From positions 1 through 49,886 of the forward strand of contig UQHF01000025.1 of the NCBI GenBank assembly GCA_900540785.1: a stretch of 49,886 bases of DNA. Reading direction: 5' to 3'. This stretch comes from an uncultured Blautia sp. Its GTDB lineage: Bacteria; Bacillota; Clostridia; Lachnospirales; Lachnospiraceae. Positions 40,449 to 49,310 of this stretch are shown piece by piece (the first letter of the stretch is position 1; every line of letters begins with the position of its first letter). Below the pieces are notes generated by a model. It did not search any database, had not been told where the DNA came from, and saw nothing but the letters and a program-made list of their open reading frames with translations. A program made the position numbers and the translations under genes.

Positions 40449-41267
40449 TCAACCCTTTACAGCCCCCGCTGACAGCCCTTTAATAAAATACTTGGAACCG
40501 ATGGCAAAAATAATCAAAATAGGCAATACGGAAATGGTAAGAGCTGCGCCTCTTGCTCCCCAGTCCTGCGTATATGCGGTAGCCAGCGTCTGGATTCCCA
40601 GAGGAATCGTAAATTTATTACTGTCTGTAAGAACGGTACTCGGCATCAGGAAATTATTCCATGACCACAGGAAAATCAGCATGAACAAAGTGCCGAGTGC
40701 CGGTTTCATCATAGGAAGGGCAATACTGGAAAATGTACGAATTTCTCCGGAACCGTCAATTCTGGCGCTTTCTATCAGCTCCTTTGGAAGTGAGCTGGAA
40801 AGATACTGTACAATAAAGAACACGCCGTATGCGCTGGCTCCCCATGTAAGGATCAAAGGCCAGTGTGTATTTACAAGATGAAGATTTCTCATCTCGATCG
40901 TATATCCAAGAAGCCCTATCTGCGCCGGAATCATCATACTTGCCACAATAAAAGTTTTCAGGAAATTCTTTGCCTTAAACTGATAAATGGTAAGTCCATA
41001 TGCAGTCATGGCGCTGATCAGTACGCTCAAAACAGCTGAGAGCGTCGCTGTATAAATGGTATTCCAGTAATACTTTAAAAATCCGCCGGAAATAATCGTC
41101 TGAAGATTTTCTATCAGCTTATTTCCAAAGGTAAAAATATCTACATTATAAATTTCCGTTGTACTGTGTGTCCCCATTGAAATAATAAAATAAAAGGGAA
41201 TCACAGAAATAATACTGATAATAATAAGCGGAATTAAAAACAGGCTGTTTTTCACTTTTCTTTTCAT
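40449..41267 (-). CDS. Sugar ABC transporter permease, MalG type (second system)
   Basis: 272 aa with six helices. The EAA loop is ESARIDGSGEIRTFSSIALPMMKP, and the C-terminus ends YFIKGLSAGAVKG, as usual for the family. It overlaps the partner permease gene by 4 nt. It belongs with the binding protein at 42247 and the GH35 enzyme, forming a second galactoside import unit, again without a local ATPase. Confidence 0.93.
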   Translation of the reverse strand: MKRKVKNSLFLIPLIIISIISVIPFYFIISMGTHSTTEIYNVDIFTFGNKLIENLQTIISGGFLKYYWNTIYTATLSAVLSVLISAMTAYGLTIYQFKAKNFLKTFIVASMMIPAQIGLLGYTIEMRNLHLVNTHWPLILTWGASAYGVFFIVQYLSSSLPKELIESARIDGSGEIRTFSSIALPMMKPALGTLFMLIFLWSWNNFLMPSTVLTDSNKFTIPLGIQTLATAYTQDWGARGAALTISVLPILIIFAIGSKYFIKGLSAGAVKG

Positions 41268-42139
41268 GCTTCCCTCTCCTTTTTGTTAATAATCTTAGAA
41301 ACAATAAGACTTACTACAAGTACCACTACAAAAATTCCATAGGATACGGCAGCTCCATATCCAAGTCTTGTAGAACTCTTAAACGTCTGGTCAAAGAAAT
41401 ACATCATGGCAGTCATACAGGAACGTCCCGGACCTCCCATGCTGTTTCCCTGCTGCGTGCTGAAAAGAAGATACGGCTCGTCAAAAAGCTGGAATCCGCT
41501 GATAATACTTGTAAGCACAAGGAATATCGTCATAGGGCGAAGATAGGGGATGGTAATGTGACGAAATACCTGCCACTTATTTGCACCGTCCACCATCGCA
41601 GCCTCAGAAACGTCCTCCGGTATAGTGGAAAGAGCCGCAAGATAAATCAGAAGATAATATCCCAGATTTTTCCACACAATTAAGAGAATTACGACAATTC
41701 TTGCTGTAAGAGGGCTGCCCAGCCAGTTGATTCCTTCCTCAATAATTCCCACATCTACAAGAACTTTATTAATAATTCCTGTTGACCAGTCAAACAAAAA
41801 AGAAAAAATCACACCAATCGCAACAGGCGTTGTAATGTAAGGCAGTACATTTAATGTCTGAAAAAGGCGTGATGACTTTTTCAGCTTATAAAGAAGCACT
41901 GCAAGTACAAGTCCGCCGATAATTAAAAGCGGAATATATATAATCATAAAAAGGAATGTATTTCCAAGCGCCTTATAAAACAGCTTATCCTTTGTAATCA
42001 ATCTTACATAGTTTGCAAATCCCACAAAATGGCGATTTGCGGCTCCTGCTACACTATCCCAGTCTGTAAGACTGATTACAAAAGAATAGATTGTCGGATA
42101 AATAAAAAACATAAAATAAAATGCAAAATACGGCAGCAT
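41264..42139 (-). CDS. Sugar ABC transporter permease, MalF type, with a frameshift at its 5' end
   Basis: Body of 291 aa: six helices, YPTIYSFVISLTDWDSV and the EAA loop EAAMVDGANKWQVFRHITIPYLRP. The ATG at 42139 has no RBS. A perfect GGAGG lies instead before an ATG at 42183, in another frame (MRKN...). One extra A in the A5 run at 42173-42177 would join the two and give MRKKHKTLSKWPFIF followed by MLPYFAFYF, a normal permease N-terminus. So one base appears to have been lost in the run, or was miscounted in sequencing. As written, translation of the permease should be poor. Confidence 0.88.
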   Translation of the reverse strand: MLPYFAFYFMFFIYPTIYSFVISLTDWDSVAGAANRHFVGFANYVRLITKDKLFYKALGNTFLFMIIYIPLLIIGGLVLAVLLYKLKKSSRLFQTLNVLPYITTPVAIGVIFSFLFDWSTGIINKVLVDVGIIEEGINWLGSPLTARIVVILLIVWKNLGYYLLIYLAALSTIPEDVSEAAMVDGANKWQVFRHITIPYLRPMTIFLVLTSIISGFQLFDEPYLLFSTQQGNSMGGPGRSCMTAMMYFFDQTFKSSTRLGYGAAVSYGIFVVVLVVSLIVSKIINKKEREA

Positions 42140-42207
42140 AAATATAAATGGCCACTTTGAAAGAGTTTTGTGTTTTTCCTCATAATTTCCCTCCTTTGAA
42201 CCTGTAA

Positions 42208-42230
42208 GGGTGCTGTCTCATGCAGCACCC
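42208..42230. terminator. Intercistronic hairpin after the binding-protein gene
   Basis: GGGTGCTG (42208-42215) and CAGCACCC (42223-42230) form a perfect 8-bp stem with a 7-nt loop. It sits between the binding-protein gene and the permease gene without a T-run. Such hairpins often reduce downstream expression or protect the upstream message, giving excess binding protein. Confidence 0.6.
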
Positions 42231-42246
42231 TCATTTTCATACAATA

Positions 42247-43578
42247 TTATTTGATTGTGTAATCCGGTAGCTTCATTTCCAGCTCTTCTTTCAGATAATC
42301 CATCGCGTCTTCCGCTGTCATACTGGTATCGTTATTTAATGCTGTTGTCACAAGATTAAGGGTTTCATGAATAATATTATCATCAAGGTTCATAGGACGT
42401 GTCTCAATATTCGGAATAATTTCATCTAAGAAATATGCTCCCAGATCCTGGTCACCAAACCATTTACTCTTCCATACTTTAAGTTCCGGATTTTCTTCAT
42501 AAGGAGCTTTTGCAGATGTCAAATATCCAATTTTATTTAATACCTCTGCCCCATCTGTGGAAAGCGTCGCAAATTTAATAAACTCCCATGCAAGTCTCTT
42601 ATCTTTACATGTCTTTGTAATTCCCATTGTAGTTCCGCCCCAGCTTATATTTCCTTCTGGTGCGTTCATAAGTCCCCAGTGTCCCGTGCTCTCTCCATTC
42701 GGGTCATTGGGTTCAATCGTAAACGGAACAGACCAGGTTGCACAGCCTGCGAATATATGTGTATCTTCTCCAAAAGAAGCATACCACGGTGCACTCCATG
42801 CTTCCAGTTTATCTACAATTCCCGCGTCACGGAACTGACACGCAAGATCTAAAGAGCGCTGCAGACTCTCTGTCGCATTAATTGTATCTCCATCAATCCA
42901 GGAAACCGCCCCCTGCTCTCTGATAAACTGCTGCGCATCTGCGATTCCCGGCCACATATAAACTTTTCCGTCGCTCTTTTCCAGTACCTCTTTTCCTTTC
43001 TCAATAAAGGCTTCCCAGGTAGGGAACATAGCTTCCAGTTCCTTCGGGTCGTCTGTTCCAAGATATTCTTTTGCAAGATCTTTTCTGTAGGCAATTCCGG
43101 CAGGACTTAAGCACTGTTCAATTCCACATACAGCTCCTTTTGAATTTACCATTTTGGGGTGAAGATAATCATATACCTCATTAATATCAAAATTATACGG
43201 CGCTGCCGACAAATCCTCCCACATATCAAGTTCAAATACTTTCGCTCTGGAATCAATAATCGCCCAGCCAATGTCCGGAAGCTCTGTTCCTGTTGCAAGA
43301 GCTGTCTGGTATTTCTGGAGAGAATCCCCATTTGCCATTGGCGTGTACTCAAATTTTACATTTGGATATTTTTCATTGAAAGCTTTTGTAATTGCCTCAA
43401 AATAAGGATCGTCCCAGCCCCACATTGTAAGAGTGCCTTCATAATCCTCAGGAAGCGGCTCGCTGTAATCTTCTGCTTTTTCCGCATAAACCAGAGTGCT
43501 TCCTCCTGTTCCAAATGTTGTAGCTGCCACGGCTGCCGTCATCATCAGCGCCATGATTTTTTTCGTTCTTTTCTTCAT
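42247..43578 (-). CDS. Sugar ABC transporter substrate-binding protein (family 1)
   Basis: 443 aa. A signal peptide (MKKRTKKIMALMMTAAVAATTFG, then STLVYA-E) with a signal peptidase I-like AxA site precedes GTLTMWGWDDPYFEAITKAFNEKYPNVKFE, the typical start of cluster B binding proteins. GIAYRKDLAKEYLG and WGGTTMGITKTCKDKRLAWEFIKFA are also typical. Unusually for a Gram-positive binding protein, there is no lipobox Cys, so anchoring is unclear. An excellent GGAGG precedes the ATG. It is the first gene of the second importer, downstream of the YesMN pair that may control it. Confidence 0.92.
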   Translation of the reverse strand: MKKRTKKIMALMMTAAVAATTFGTGGSTLVYAEKAEDYSEPLPEDYEGTLTMWGWDDPYFEAITKAFNEKYPNVKFEYTPMANGDSLQKYQTALATGTELPDIGWAIIDSRAKVFELDMWEDLSAAPYNFDINEVYDYLHPKMVNSKGAVCGIEQCLSPAGIAYRKDLAKEYLGTDDPKELEAMFPTWEAFIEKGKEVLEKSDGKVYMWPGIADAQQFIREQGAVSWIDGDTINATESLQRSLDLACQFRDAGIVDKLEAWSAPWYASFGEDTHIFAGCATWSVPFTIEPNDPNGESTGHWGLMNAPEGNISWGGTTMGITKTCKDKRLAWEFIKFATLSTDGAEVLNKIGYLTSAKAPYEENPELKVWKSKWFGDQDLGAYFLDEIIPNIETRPMNLDDNIIHETLNLVTTALNNDTSMTAEDAMDYLKEELEMKLPDYTIK

Positions 43579-43662
43579 AAATGAAACGCTCCCTCCGTTT
43601 AAGATGGTTTTACTTTAACATTCTCCGGCGCTTCTTCCCATACGGTAATCTTTAGTTTCTGT

Positions 43663-45423
43663 TTAAATTTTATAGGGCAGGTGTAAAGTTACTTTTGTTC
43701 CTCTTTCCGGAAGCCTTGTGATCCACATTCCATAAGGTTCTCCGTAAAGATAGGCAATTCTGTCCCTCACATTGCTGATTCCAATATGCTTTCTTCCGTT
43801 CTTCTCATATATCAGCTCTTCTCCCTGTTCAAAAGATTCCAGTCTCTCTTTCGAAATTCCCTCTCCATTATCTTCCACCTCAACGCAAAGAAAATCCTCT
43901 TTTTTATAAATACGAATGTAGATGATTCCTGGTTCTTCCAATGGCAAAATCCCGTGAAGGATTCCGTTTTCTACAAGAGGTTGGATTATTGTCTTCGGGA
44001 CAAGACACTCTTTTAAATTTTCCTCACATTCTATCACTGCCTCAAATACATCCGGATAACGGTATTTCTGAATATCAAGATAACACTGCGTAAGCATCAG
44101 TTCTTTTTTTACCGTCGTCTCTATGTTTTTTTCTCCGAGACGCATTGTCTCCTGCAGACTGAAAATCAGAGCATTTGTAATTTTTACAACCTCCTTATTT
44201 TTCCCTGCTGCCGACAGATATACAACTGTATTCAGCACATTATAAAGATAATGGGGATTAATCTGGGATAACATAATATCAAACTCCATATCCTTTGTAC
44301 GCTTTTCGTAAATCCTCTGCTGTTCAATTCCTCTTTGAATTTCCTCTACCATATCGTTATAGCACTGATATAATATCTCAATCTCATCTCCTGTATGAAC
44401 CATTTCCTGAACGCGGAGTTTATTATAGTGCGTCTTTTCCATTCTCCTGGACAGAACCGTTACAGGACGGATAATCTGCTCCATAAGCCTTGATGTCGTA
44501 AGCAGGATCGCAGAAATTGAAATCACAAAAGACAGGCTGAAAAAGATAAAAACAAACCGGCATCTCTGCCACAGATATTCCGGGGTAATCATAACATACA
44601 GCTTCCAGCCGGAGTTCCCAACATCATTGCATATAAAATAATTTCCCTCCGCTTTTGAAGTTCCCTCTTTTATCTCATTCTTCTGGTTTTTTATAATTCT
44701 GCTGAGTTCCCCCTCTTTATTTCCCTCATATAAAACCTCATTATCATTCCCCATCAGACAGATATTCTTCTGATTTTCTCCGTAAGCTTCCACCTGCTTC
44801 AAAAAATATTCCAAATAAATTTCAAGGTAAAGTGTTCCTTGTTCTTCTCCAAACTGAAATTTGTTATACATGGGGCTTCCAAAGCAGATAACCGGTTTGG
44901 AAATCCAGTTATCCACTCCGTAATATGGCAAAGAAAACATTTCTTTTTTGTTTCCTGTATAGTTTTGAAGTTCTTTTATTTTCAGTTTTTCTTCCATATA
45001 TTCTTCAGCTGAAAGCGGACCTGTGCTGCAATATTTTTCCCCGTTTTCCAAAATCACAAAAGAGCCGGCTATGTATGTTCTAAGACTGTTATAAAAAACA
45101 AGCCTGTCAGACATTTCATTTTCTTTTTTTACCTTATCAAAAGCTGCACTTTCTGTCTTTTTAATATTCAGTACATTCTGCAAATCCTCATCAGCTATAA
45201 TACCCGCCGCAAAATTCTGAATATCTTCTACCATAAATTCAAGCTGACTTGCTACCTGTTCCAGTCCGGCTATTTCTTCTTCGATTACCTGTTTCCGCAA
45301 AATTTTTTCAAAATACACGTAACTTATTACCGTACTGAATATCATGGAAACTGCCAGAACTACAAAAAGCGTTTTTAAAATCCTGCTTTTTAATGATTTC
45401 TTTCTTATATATCTTTTCTCCAT
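43663..45423 (-). CDS. Sensor histidine kinase, YesM family
   Basis: 586 aa. Helix 1 (residues ~17-37), an extracellular sensor domain to ~282, helix 2 (~283-307), then a HAMP domain. The kinase core includes DIMLSQINPHYLYNVLNTVVYL with the phosphorylated His, IIQPLVENGILHGI (N box) and EVEDNGEGIS (G box). This is the His_kinase/HATPase architecture of YesM-type sensors for oligosaccharide uptake. Its gene overlaps that of the response regulator by 19 nt, and the target is likely the importer just downstream. Confidence 0.94.
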   Translation of the reverse strand: MEKRYIRKKSLKSRILKTLFVVLAVSMIFSTVISYVYFEKILRKQVIEEEIAGLEQVASQLEFMVEDIQNFAAGIIADEDLQNVLNIKKTESAAFDKVKKENEMSDRLVFYNSLRTYIAGSFVILENGEKYCSTGPLSAEEYMEEKLKIKELQNYTGNKKEMFSLPYYGVDNWISKPVICFGSPMYNKFQFGEEQGTLYLEIYLEYFLKQVEAYGENQKNICLMGNDNEVLYEGNKEGELSRIIKNQKNEIKEGTSKAEGNYFICNDVGNSGWKLYVMITPEYLWQRCRFVFIFFSLSFVISISAILLTTSRLMEQIIRPVTVLSRRMEKTHYNKLRVQEMVHTGDEIEILYQCYNDMVEEIQRGIEQQRIYEKRTKDMEFDIMLSQINPHYLYNVLNTVVYLSAAGKNKEVVKITNALIFSLQETMRLGEKNIETTVKKELMLTQCYLDIQKYRYPDVFEAVIECEENLKECLVPKTIIQPLVENGILHGILPLEEPGIIYIRIYKKEDFLCVEVEDNGEGISKERLESFEQGEELIYEKNGRKHIGISNVRDRIAYLYGEPYGMWITRLPERGTKVTLHLPYKI

Positions 45424-46928
45424 TTTTTATACTCCTGGGGCTTCATTCCTACGTTTTTTATAAATATCTGGCTGAAATACTGGCTTGTCTTATATCCTAC
45501 CATCTCGGATACCTCAGACACATTTTTATCGCCCTGACTTAAAAGACGCTTTGCCTCTTCTATTCGAAGGGCTGTGAGGTATTTCAAAAATGTAGTTCCT
45601 GTCTCTTTTCGGAAAATCTGTCCAAGATATACACCGTTCATCTGAAATTCCTCTCCCAGAGATTCCAGACTGATTTCTTTACAGTAATTCTTTTTTATAT
45701 ACCGCATCATATCAACGACAATACCTGAATATTTTTTCTCCGTTCTTTCCTGTATGATCTCAGAAATATCATTCATTTTATGTATGTAATAATTCTCTAT
45801 ATCCGAAAGCTTATATCCTTTCTCTTCTTTCTCCAGAGGTGTAATTCCATGTCTGTCCTCCAGTTCCTTTGCCAAGTTATCAAGAACAAAGAGAAGATCT
45901 CGAAACCCCCTTAAATTTTCTCTCGGGTATCTGACAAGTTCAAATAAATAAGAAATAAAATCCTCTGTTTTTCTTCCCTCAAAAATAATGTCGCGAAGCT
46001 CTTTTTCCTGCTCATTCCACGATATTTTCTCTTCTGTCCCAGCTTCTTCCAAACGCTCCAGCGCATAAATACAGCGTGGTTTCCAGAAAACAGAATAATG
46101 TATCATTCTTGACATTTTTTGAAATGTACCGCTTATTTCTGTCCTTGTAATTTCATTGCTGTAAATCATATTAAAAGAACTGCTCTGTGCTTTAATCAGC
46201 GCGGCAGAAATTCTTTTTGCCATATTTTCTATTTTATTTGTAAGTTCGTAACGGCTGCTGATATTTCCTATTTTATAAAGAATAATGCTGTTGCCAGACG
46301 TCAGTCTAACATCTGACACATAAGAAATCTCCTCGTCTGTATCTTCAGAACTATTCTGCAAAAGTTCTCTTTCCTCGTCTGACCAGGAAAGTTCCCTGAA
46401 TACACCGTTGCAGAAAACAGGATTTTTATTAGCCAGAATCAAAAAGAAGCGATTTCCCAATTCTTTTTCTTCCACCTCTGTCACATCTTCCATGTTGTAA
46501 ATCAACTGTTTTGCAAAATACTTCTGATAAATCTTCTTTTTTCTTCCGCTGTCCTTCAGCCGCTCTTTCGCCTTTTCCAATTCCTCCATAAGCTTTTCCT
46601 CGCACAGCTCATGCTTTAAAAGATAATTGGAAACACCATATTCAAAACCTTTCTGAGCATATTCAAAGTCCCGGTAAGCAGAAAGCAGAATTACCACCAC
46701 ATCTGTATTTTTCTCTTTCAGCTTCTTTGTCAGCTCAAGACCGTCCATTCCTGCCATTTTTATATCTGAAATTACTATATCCGGTTTTTCTCTTTCGTAT
46801 ATTTCCAACGCTTTTTTCCCACTTCGTGCATGTCCGATTACAGAAAAACCTTCTTCCTCCCAGGAAATCATGTTCTGTAAATACTCCATTGCCATCACTT
46901 CATCATCTACAAATAATACCTTTATCAT
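45405..46928 (-). CDS. Response regulator with AraC-type DNA-binding domain, YesN family
   Basis: 507 aa. The receiver domain (1-120) has acidic Asp8-Asp9, phosphoacceptor Asp55 in PDIVISDIKMAGMDG and a conserved Ser/Lys pair (LLSAYRDF, LLKHEL). A long middle region of ~270 residues follows, and the C-terminal ~105 residues are two AraC helix-turn-helices (ISLESLGEEFQMNGVYLGQIF and VSEVSEMVGYKTSQYFSQIF). A cytoplasmic activator partnered with the overlapping YesM-type kinase; it probably regulates the second sugar importer. GGGGGA precedes the ATG. Confidence 0.95.
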   Translation of the reverse strand: MIKVLFVDDEVMAMEYLQNMISWEEEGFSVIGHARSGKKALEIYEREKPDIVISDIKMAGMDGLELTKKLKEKNTDVVVILLSAYRDFEYAQKGFEYGVSNYLLKHELCEEKLMEELEKAKERLKDSGRKKKIYQKYFAKQLIYNMEDVTEVEEKELGNRFFLILANKNPVFCNGVFRELSWSDEERELLQNSSEDTDEEISYVSDVRLTSGNSIILYKIGNISSRYELTNKIENMAKRISAALIKAQSSSFNMIYSNEITRTEISGTFQKMSRMIHYSVFWKPRCIYALERLEEAGTEEKISWNEQEKELRDIIFEGRKTEDFISYLFELVRYPRENLRGFRDLLFVLDNLAKELEDRHGITPLEKEEKGYKLSDIENYYIHKMNDISEIIQERTEKKYSGIVVDMMRYIKKNYCKEISLESLGEEFQMNGVYLGQIFRKETGTTFLKYLTALRIEEAKRLLSQGDKNVSEVSEMVGYKTSQYFSQIFIKNVGMKPQEYKKWRKDI

Positions 46929-47021
46929 AATCCCCCACCTTTTCCCTTTTACTCTATCTTAAAAATATCATATTTTTTCTTTCTTTTCCTGACAGGAATT
47001 TATAGATTTTGTTTAAATTCT

Positions 47022-47267
47022 TTAGAACATCTCCATAAGCTCCAGTTTTTTCCCTCTGGACATCTGTTTGATCTCATATTCCCTTCGCATAGCTTCTTCC
47101 TTCGTTGCAAAGCCTTCGTAATATACAAGCGTAACTGGTCTTTTCGACTTTGTATACTTTGCCCCTGCTTTGCCGCCATTATGGGCTTTTATCCTTCGCT
47201 CCAGACAGTTTGTCCAGCCTGTATACAGGCTTCCGTCTGCACAGCATACCATATATGTATAATTCAT
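47022..47267 (-). CDS. GIY-YIG nuclease-domain protein (UPF0213/YhbQ-like)
   Basis: 81 aa consisting of only the GIY-YIG fold: YTYMVCCADGSLYTGWTNCLERRIKAHNGGKAGAKYTKSKRP, with the catalytic Tyr in SLYTGWT and the conserved Arg in LERRIKAH. The Glu occurs in EGFATKEEAMRREYEIK. Widespread in bacteria, probably DNA-repair related, function not settled. Stand-alone gene. Confidence 0.93.
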   Translation of the reverse strand: MNYTYMVCCADGSLYTGWTNCLERRIKAHNGGKAGAKYTKSKRPVTLVYYEGFATKEEAMRREYEIKQMSRGKKLELMEMF

Positions 47268-47398
47268 TCTTCTTTCTCCCGGATTTCATTTTATCTTGCC
47301 GCTATATGTAAGAATAGCTGTCTGTCCTTATATTCAGACAGCCATTCCTGAAACTCTCTATAAAAAGCAGTCAGCCAAAACTCGTATTTTTAAAACAA

Positions 47399-47420
47399 AG
47401 AATCTCGCAAGCGAGATTCT
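47399..47420. repeat. Short perfect hairpin in the spacer
   Basis: AGAATCTCGC and GCGAGATTCT are perfectly complementary around two bases. It lies in the 276-bp spacer between the GIY-YIG and SpoIIQ-like genes. No gene is evident there; the role of the hairpin is unknown. Confidence 0.5.
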
Positions 47421-47462
47421 CCGCCTGCGGAAGGGCGCTTTCCTGTAACATAAAAAACAGAA

Positions 47463-47512
47463 AGCAGGTGGCTGAAACACTGACTGCGAATTTTCTTACC
47501 CACCTGCTTTAT
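47463..47512 (-). terminator. Terminator of the SpoIIQ-like gene
   Basis: AAAGCAGGTGG (47463-47473) and CCACCTGCTTT (47502-47512) form a perfect 11-bp stem with a 28-nt loop. On the minus strand it is followed by CTGTTTTTT, a proper T-run, 30 bp past the stop codon. Confidence 0.75.
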
Positions 47513-47543
47513 TATACGTATCTTTTTTAATTTTGTGAATGCC

Positions 47544-48326
47544 TTACGGAAGATAAGCAATCGGATCAATCGGCTTTCCATCTTTTTTCATTGCAAAATA
47601 AAGATTGCTTCCCTCTTCACTGTAATATTTTGTCGGTGCGTTGACGTATCCGATAATCGCGCCTTTTTTTACCGTATCCCCTTCCGATACATTCAAATCC
47701 TTTAACTGTCCGTAAACAGCCTGATACCCATTTCCAAGCTCCATAGTTACCGTTGTTCCTGTTTTTGCAGTTTCTTCCACAGAATAAACCGTTCCGTTTA
47801 CAGCAGACATAACAGGCGCTCCCTCATCTGCCTGTACTGCAATGGCCGGGCTTAAGCGATACTGGTCAAGGGTAGGAAAATATACGGTGGAATCCATACT
47901 GTAATCTACCAGAATATTTCCGTGAATCGGCCACTCCATCAATGTTTCCTCAGAAAAATTCACTTCCGGAAGGTTTAATGGTGCCGCCTGTGGATTGGCT
48001 GCAGTTTCCACCGGTGTTTCCTCCGGCTCTTGTGTTTCATCTGAAGATTCTTCCTCTGTCTCTTTCTTCTCTTCTGCGTCTGCGTTTTTTTCCATACTTG
48101 CTTTCACCTGGCTGGTATCTGCATCTACCAGTGCTTCTTCTTTTGTCTCCTCTGAAATCTGCGGCTCTGCACTGCCTTCTTCTTTTGCCTCTTCTTTTAC
48201 CTCTTCATACATGATTTCTTCTTTTGAGGAAGATGTACCAATCTGGTAAACTGTGATTCCCAGTGCTGCCATCACTGCCAGAACTGCGCCGTTTAAGATG
48301 ATTTTTGCTTTTTTGTTGTTCATCAT
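47544..48326 (-). CDS. spoIIQ: SpoIIQ-like M23 protein with degenerate zinc site
   Basis: 260 aa. One N-terminal helix (residues ~7-28), an acidic Glu-rich linker (~35-115) and a LytM/M23 domain (~130-260). In active M23 peptidases the domain has H-x3-D and H-x-H. Here the matching places read LSPAIAVQADEGAPV and NLYFAMKKDGKPIDP, with no His at all, so it is a non-catalytic version like Bacillus SpoIIQ. It is next to SpoIID on the same strand, the classical engulfment pair. In the forespore membrane it would bind SpoIIIAH from the mother cell. The start is one of two adjacent ATGs after GGTGAAGGG. Confidence 0.8.
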   Translation of the reverse strand: MMNNKKAKIILNGAVLAVMAALGITVYQIGTSSSKEEIMYEEVKEEAKEEGSAEPQISEETKEEALVDADTSQVKASMEKNADAEEKKETEEESSDETQEPEETPVETAANPQAAPLNLPEVNFSEETLMEWPIHGNILVDYSMDSTVYFPTLDQYRLSPAIAVQADEGAPVMSAVNGTVYSVEETAKTGTTVTMELGNGYQAVYGQLKDLNVSEGDTVKKGAIIGYVNAPTKYYSEEGSNLYFAMKKDGKPIDPIAYLP

Positions 48327-48435
48327 ATTCCCTTCACCTCTGCTTATATTCTCTGTAACTGTCCGGTTTGTCCGCAGCTACTACTATGTTTCTGTATCTA
48401 TAGGGTGTCCAGAATATGGTTGTTTATTCACGTAA

Positions 48436-49245
48436 TTAAAAAAGTTTATGTATGTCTTCCTGATTCATTTCGGGAAAATACGCCGCCAGAATTTCCTTGT
48501 AATTTTTCCCTTCTTTTGCCAGCTCATTTCCTCCATACTGGGAAAATCCAAGACCATGCCCCTTTCCACGGCACAGAAAACGTATTTTCCCATTTAATTT
48601 CTGCACTGTAAAATCTGCTGAGGAAAGTCCCATTCCACGGCGGAATCCCTCTCCCTCCAGAATGCTGCCGTCTGCTTCAATACTCTGCACGTATCCGGCG
48701 CTGTCTCTTTCTTCTACTTCAAATTCCTTTGGAAGCTGTCCTTCCTCTATGTACACGCTTGAAAGATAATCCGGGGAATCCATATCTGTGCTGCTGTCCA
48801 CAGACTTCAGATATGCAAAATCCGGATCGCGAAAAACCTCCTCTCCGCTTCTTGTTTTTCCGCTGCTGACTTCATGATAGGGAATTTGTTTCAACTCCCC
48901 CTTCCACGACAACACTATATTTTCTGTTTCTTTCACTGCATCGAAATATACTTTTTCCGCTGCGCCTCTGCTTTTCTCGCATTCTTTTAAAATATCATAC
49001 AGACTTTCTCCTTCTTTCATCCTTCTGTAAAGATTCGTCCTTGCAATAACAGCCTGTGCTTTTAGTGCTTCTTCTTCGCTGTCTGCTCCAATCTCTTCTG
49101 ACAAAATAAAAGGAAGGCAGTCTTCTGCCTTCGGGATATGATTTATCAGGGCAATTTCCTTTCCCTGAAATCCTATTACGGCAAAATAGGGAATCAAAAG
49201 AAGAGCCGCAGCTCTCCAAAATAAAAAAGAGATTTGATGTTTCAT
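48436..49245 (-). CDS. spoIID: Stage II sporulation protein D (peptidoglycan lytic enzyme)
   Basis: About 269 aa from the ATG at 49245 (AGGA upstream; the extra two codons start with TTG). One N-terminal helix (residues ~8-25) is followed by the SpoIID domain: PFILSEEIGADSEEEALKAQAVIARTNLYRRM, YHEVSSGKTRSGEEVF and the hallmark RGKGHGLGFSQYGGNELAKEG. SpoIID cleaves denuded glycan strands to drive engulfment of the forespore. It is 109 bp upstream of the SpoIIQ-like gene. Confidence 0.92.
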   Translation of the reverse strand: MKHQISFLFWRAAALLLIPYFAVIGFQGKEIALINHIPKAEDCLPFILSEEIGADSEEEALKAQAVIARTNLYRRMKEGESLYDILKECEKSRGAAEKVYFDAVKETENIVLSWKGELKQIPYHEVSSGKTRSGEEVFRDPDFAYLKSVDSSTDMDSPDYLSSVYIEEGQLPKEFEVEERDSAGYVQSIEADGSILEGEGFRRGMGLSSADFTVQKLNGKIRFLCRGKGHGLGFSQYGGNELAKEGKNYKEILAAYFPEMNQEDIHKLF

Positions 49246-49310
49246 ATACAAATCCTGCTTTTTTCCCTATTATATGCCCTTTTTTCAATCTATATGCAAA
49301 GCTGTATTTT

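Noticed and set aside
47390..47581. 63-codon minus-strand frame in the spacer downstream of the SpoIIQ-like gene
   Set aside because: It overlaps the terminator and the end of the SpoIIQ-like gene and has no RBS; the sequence is explained by the hairpins.
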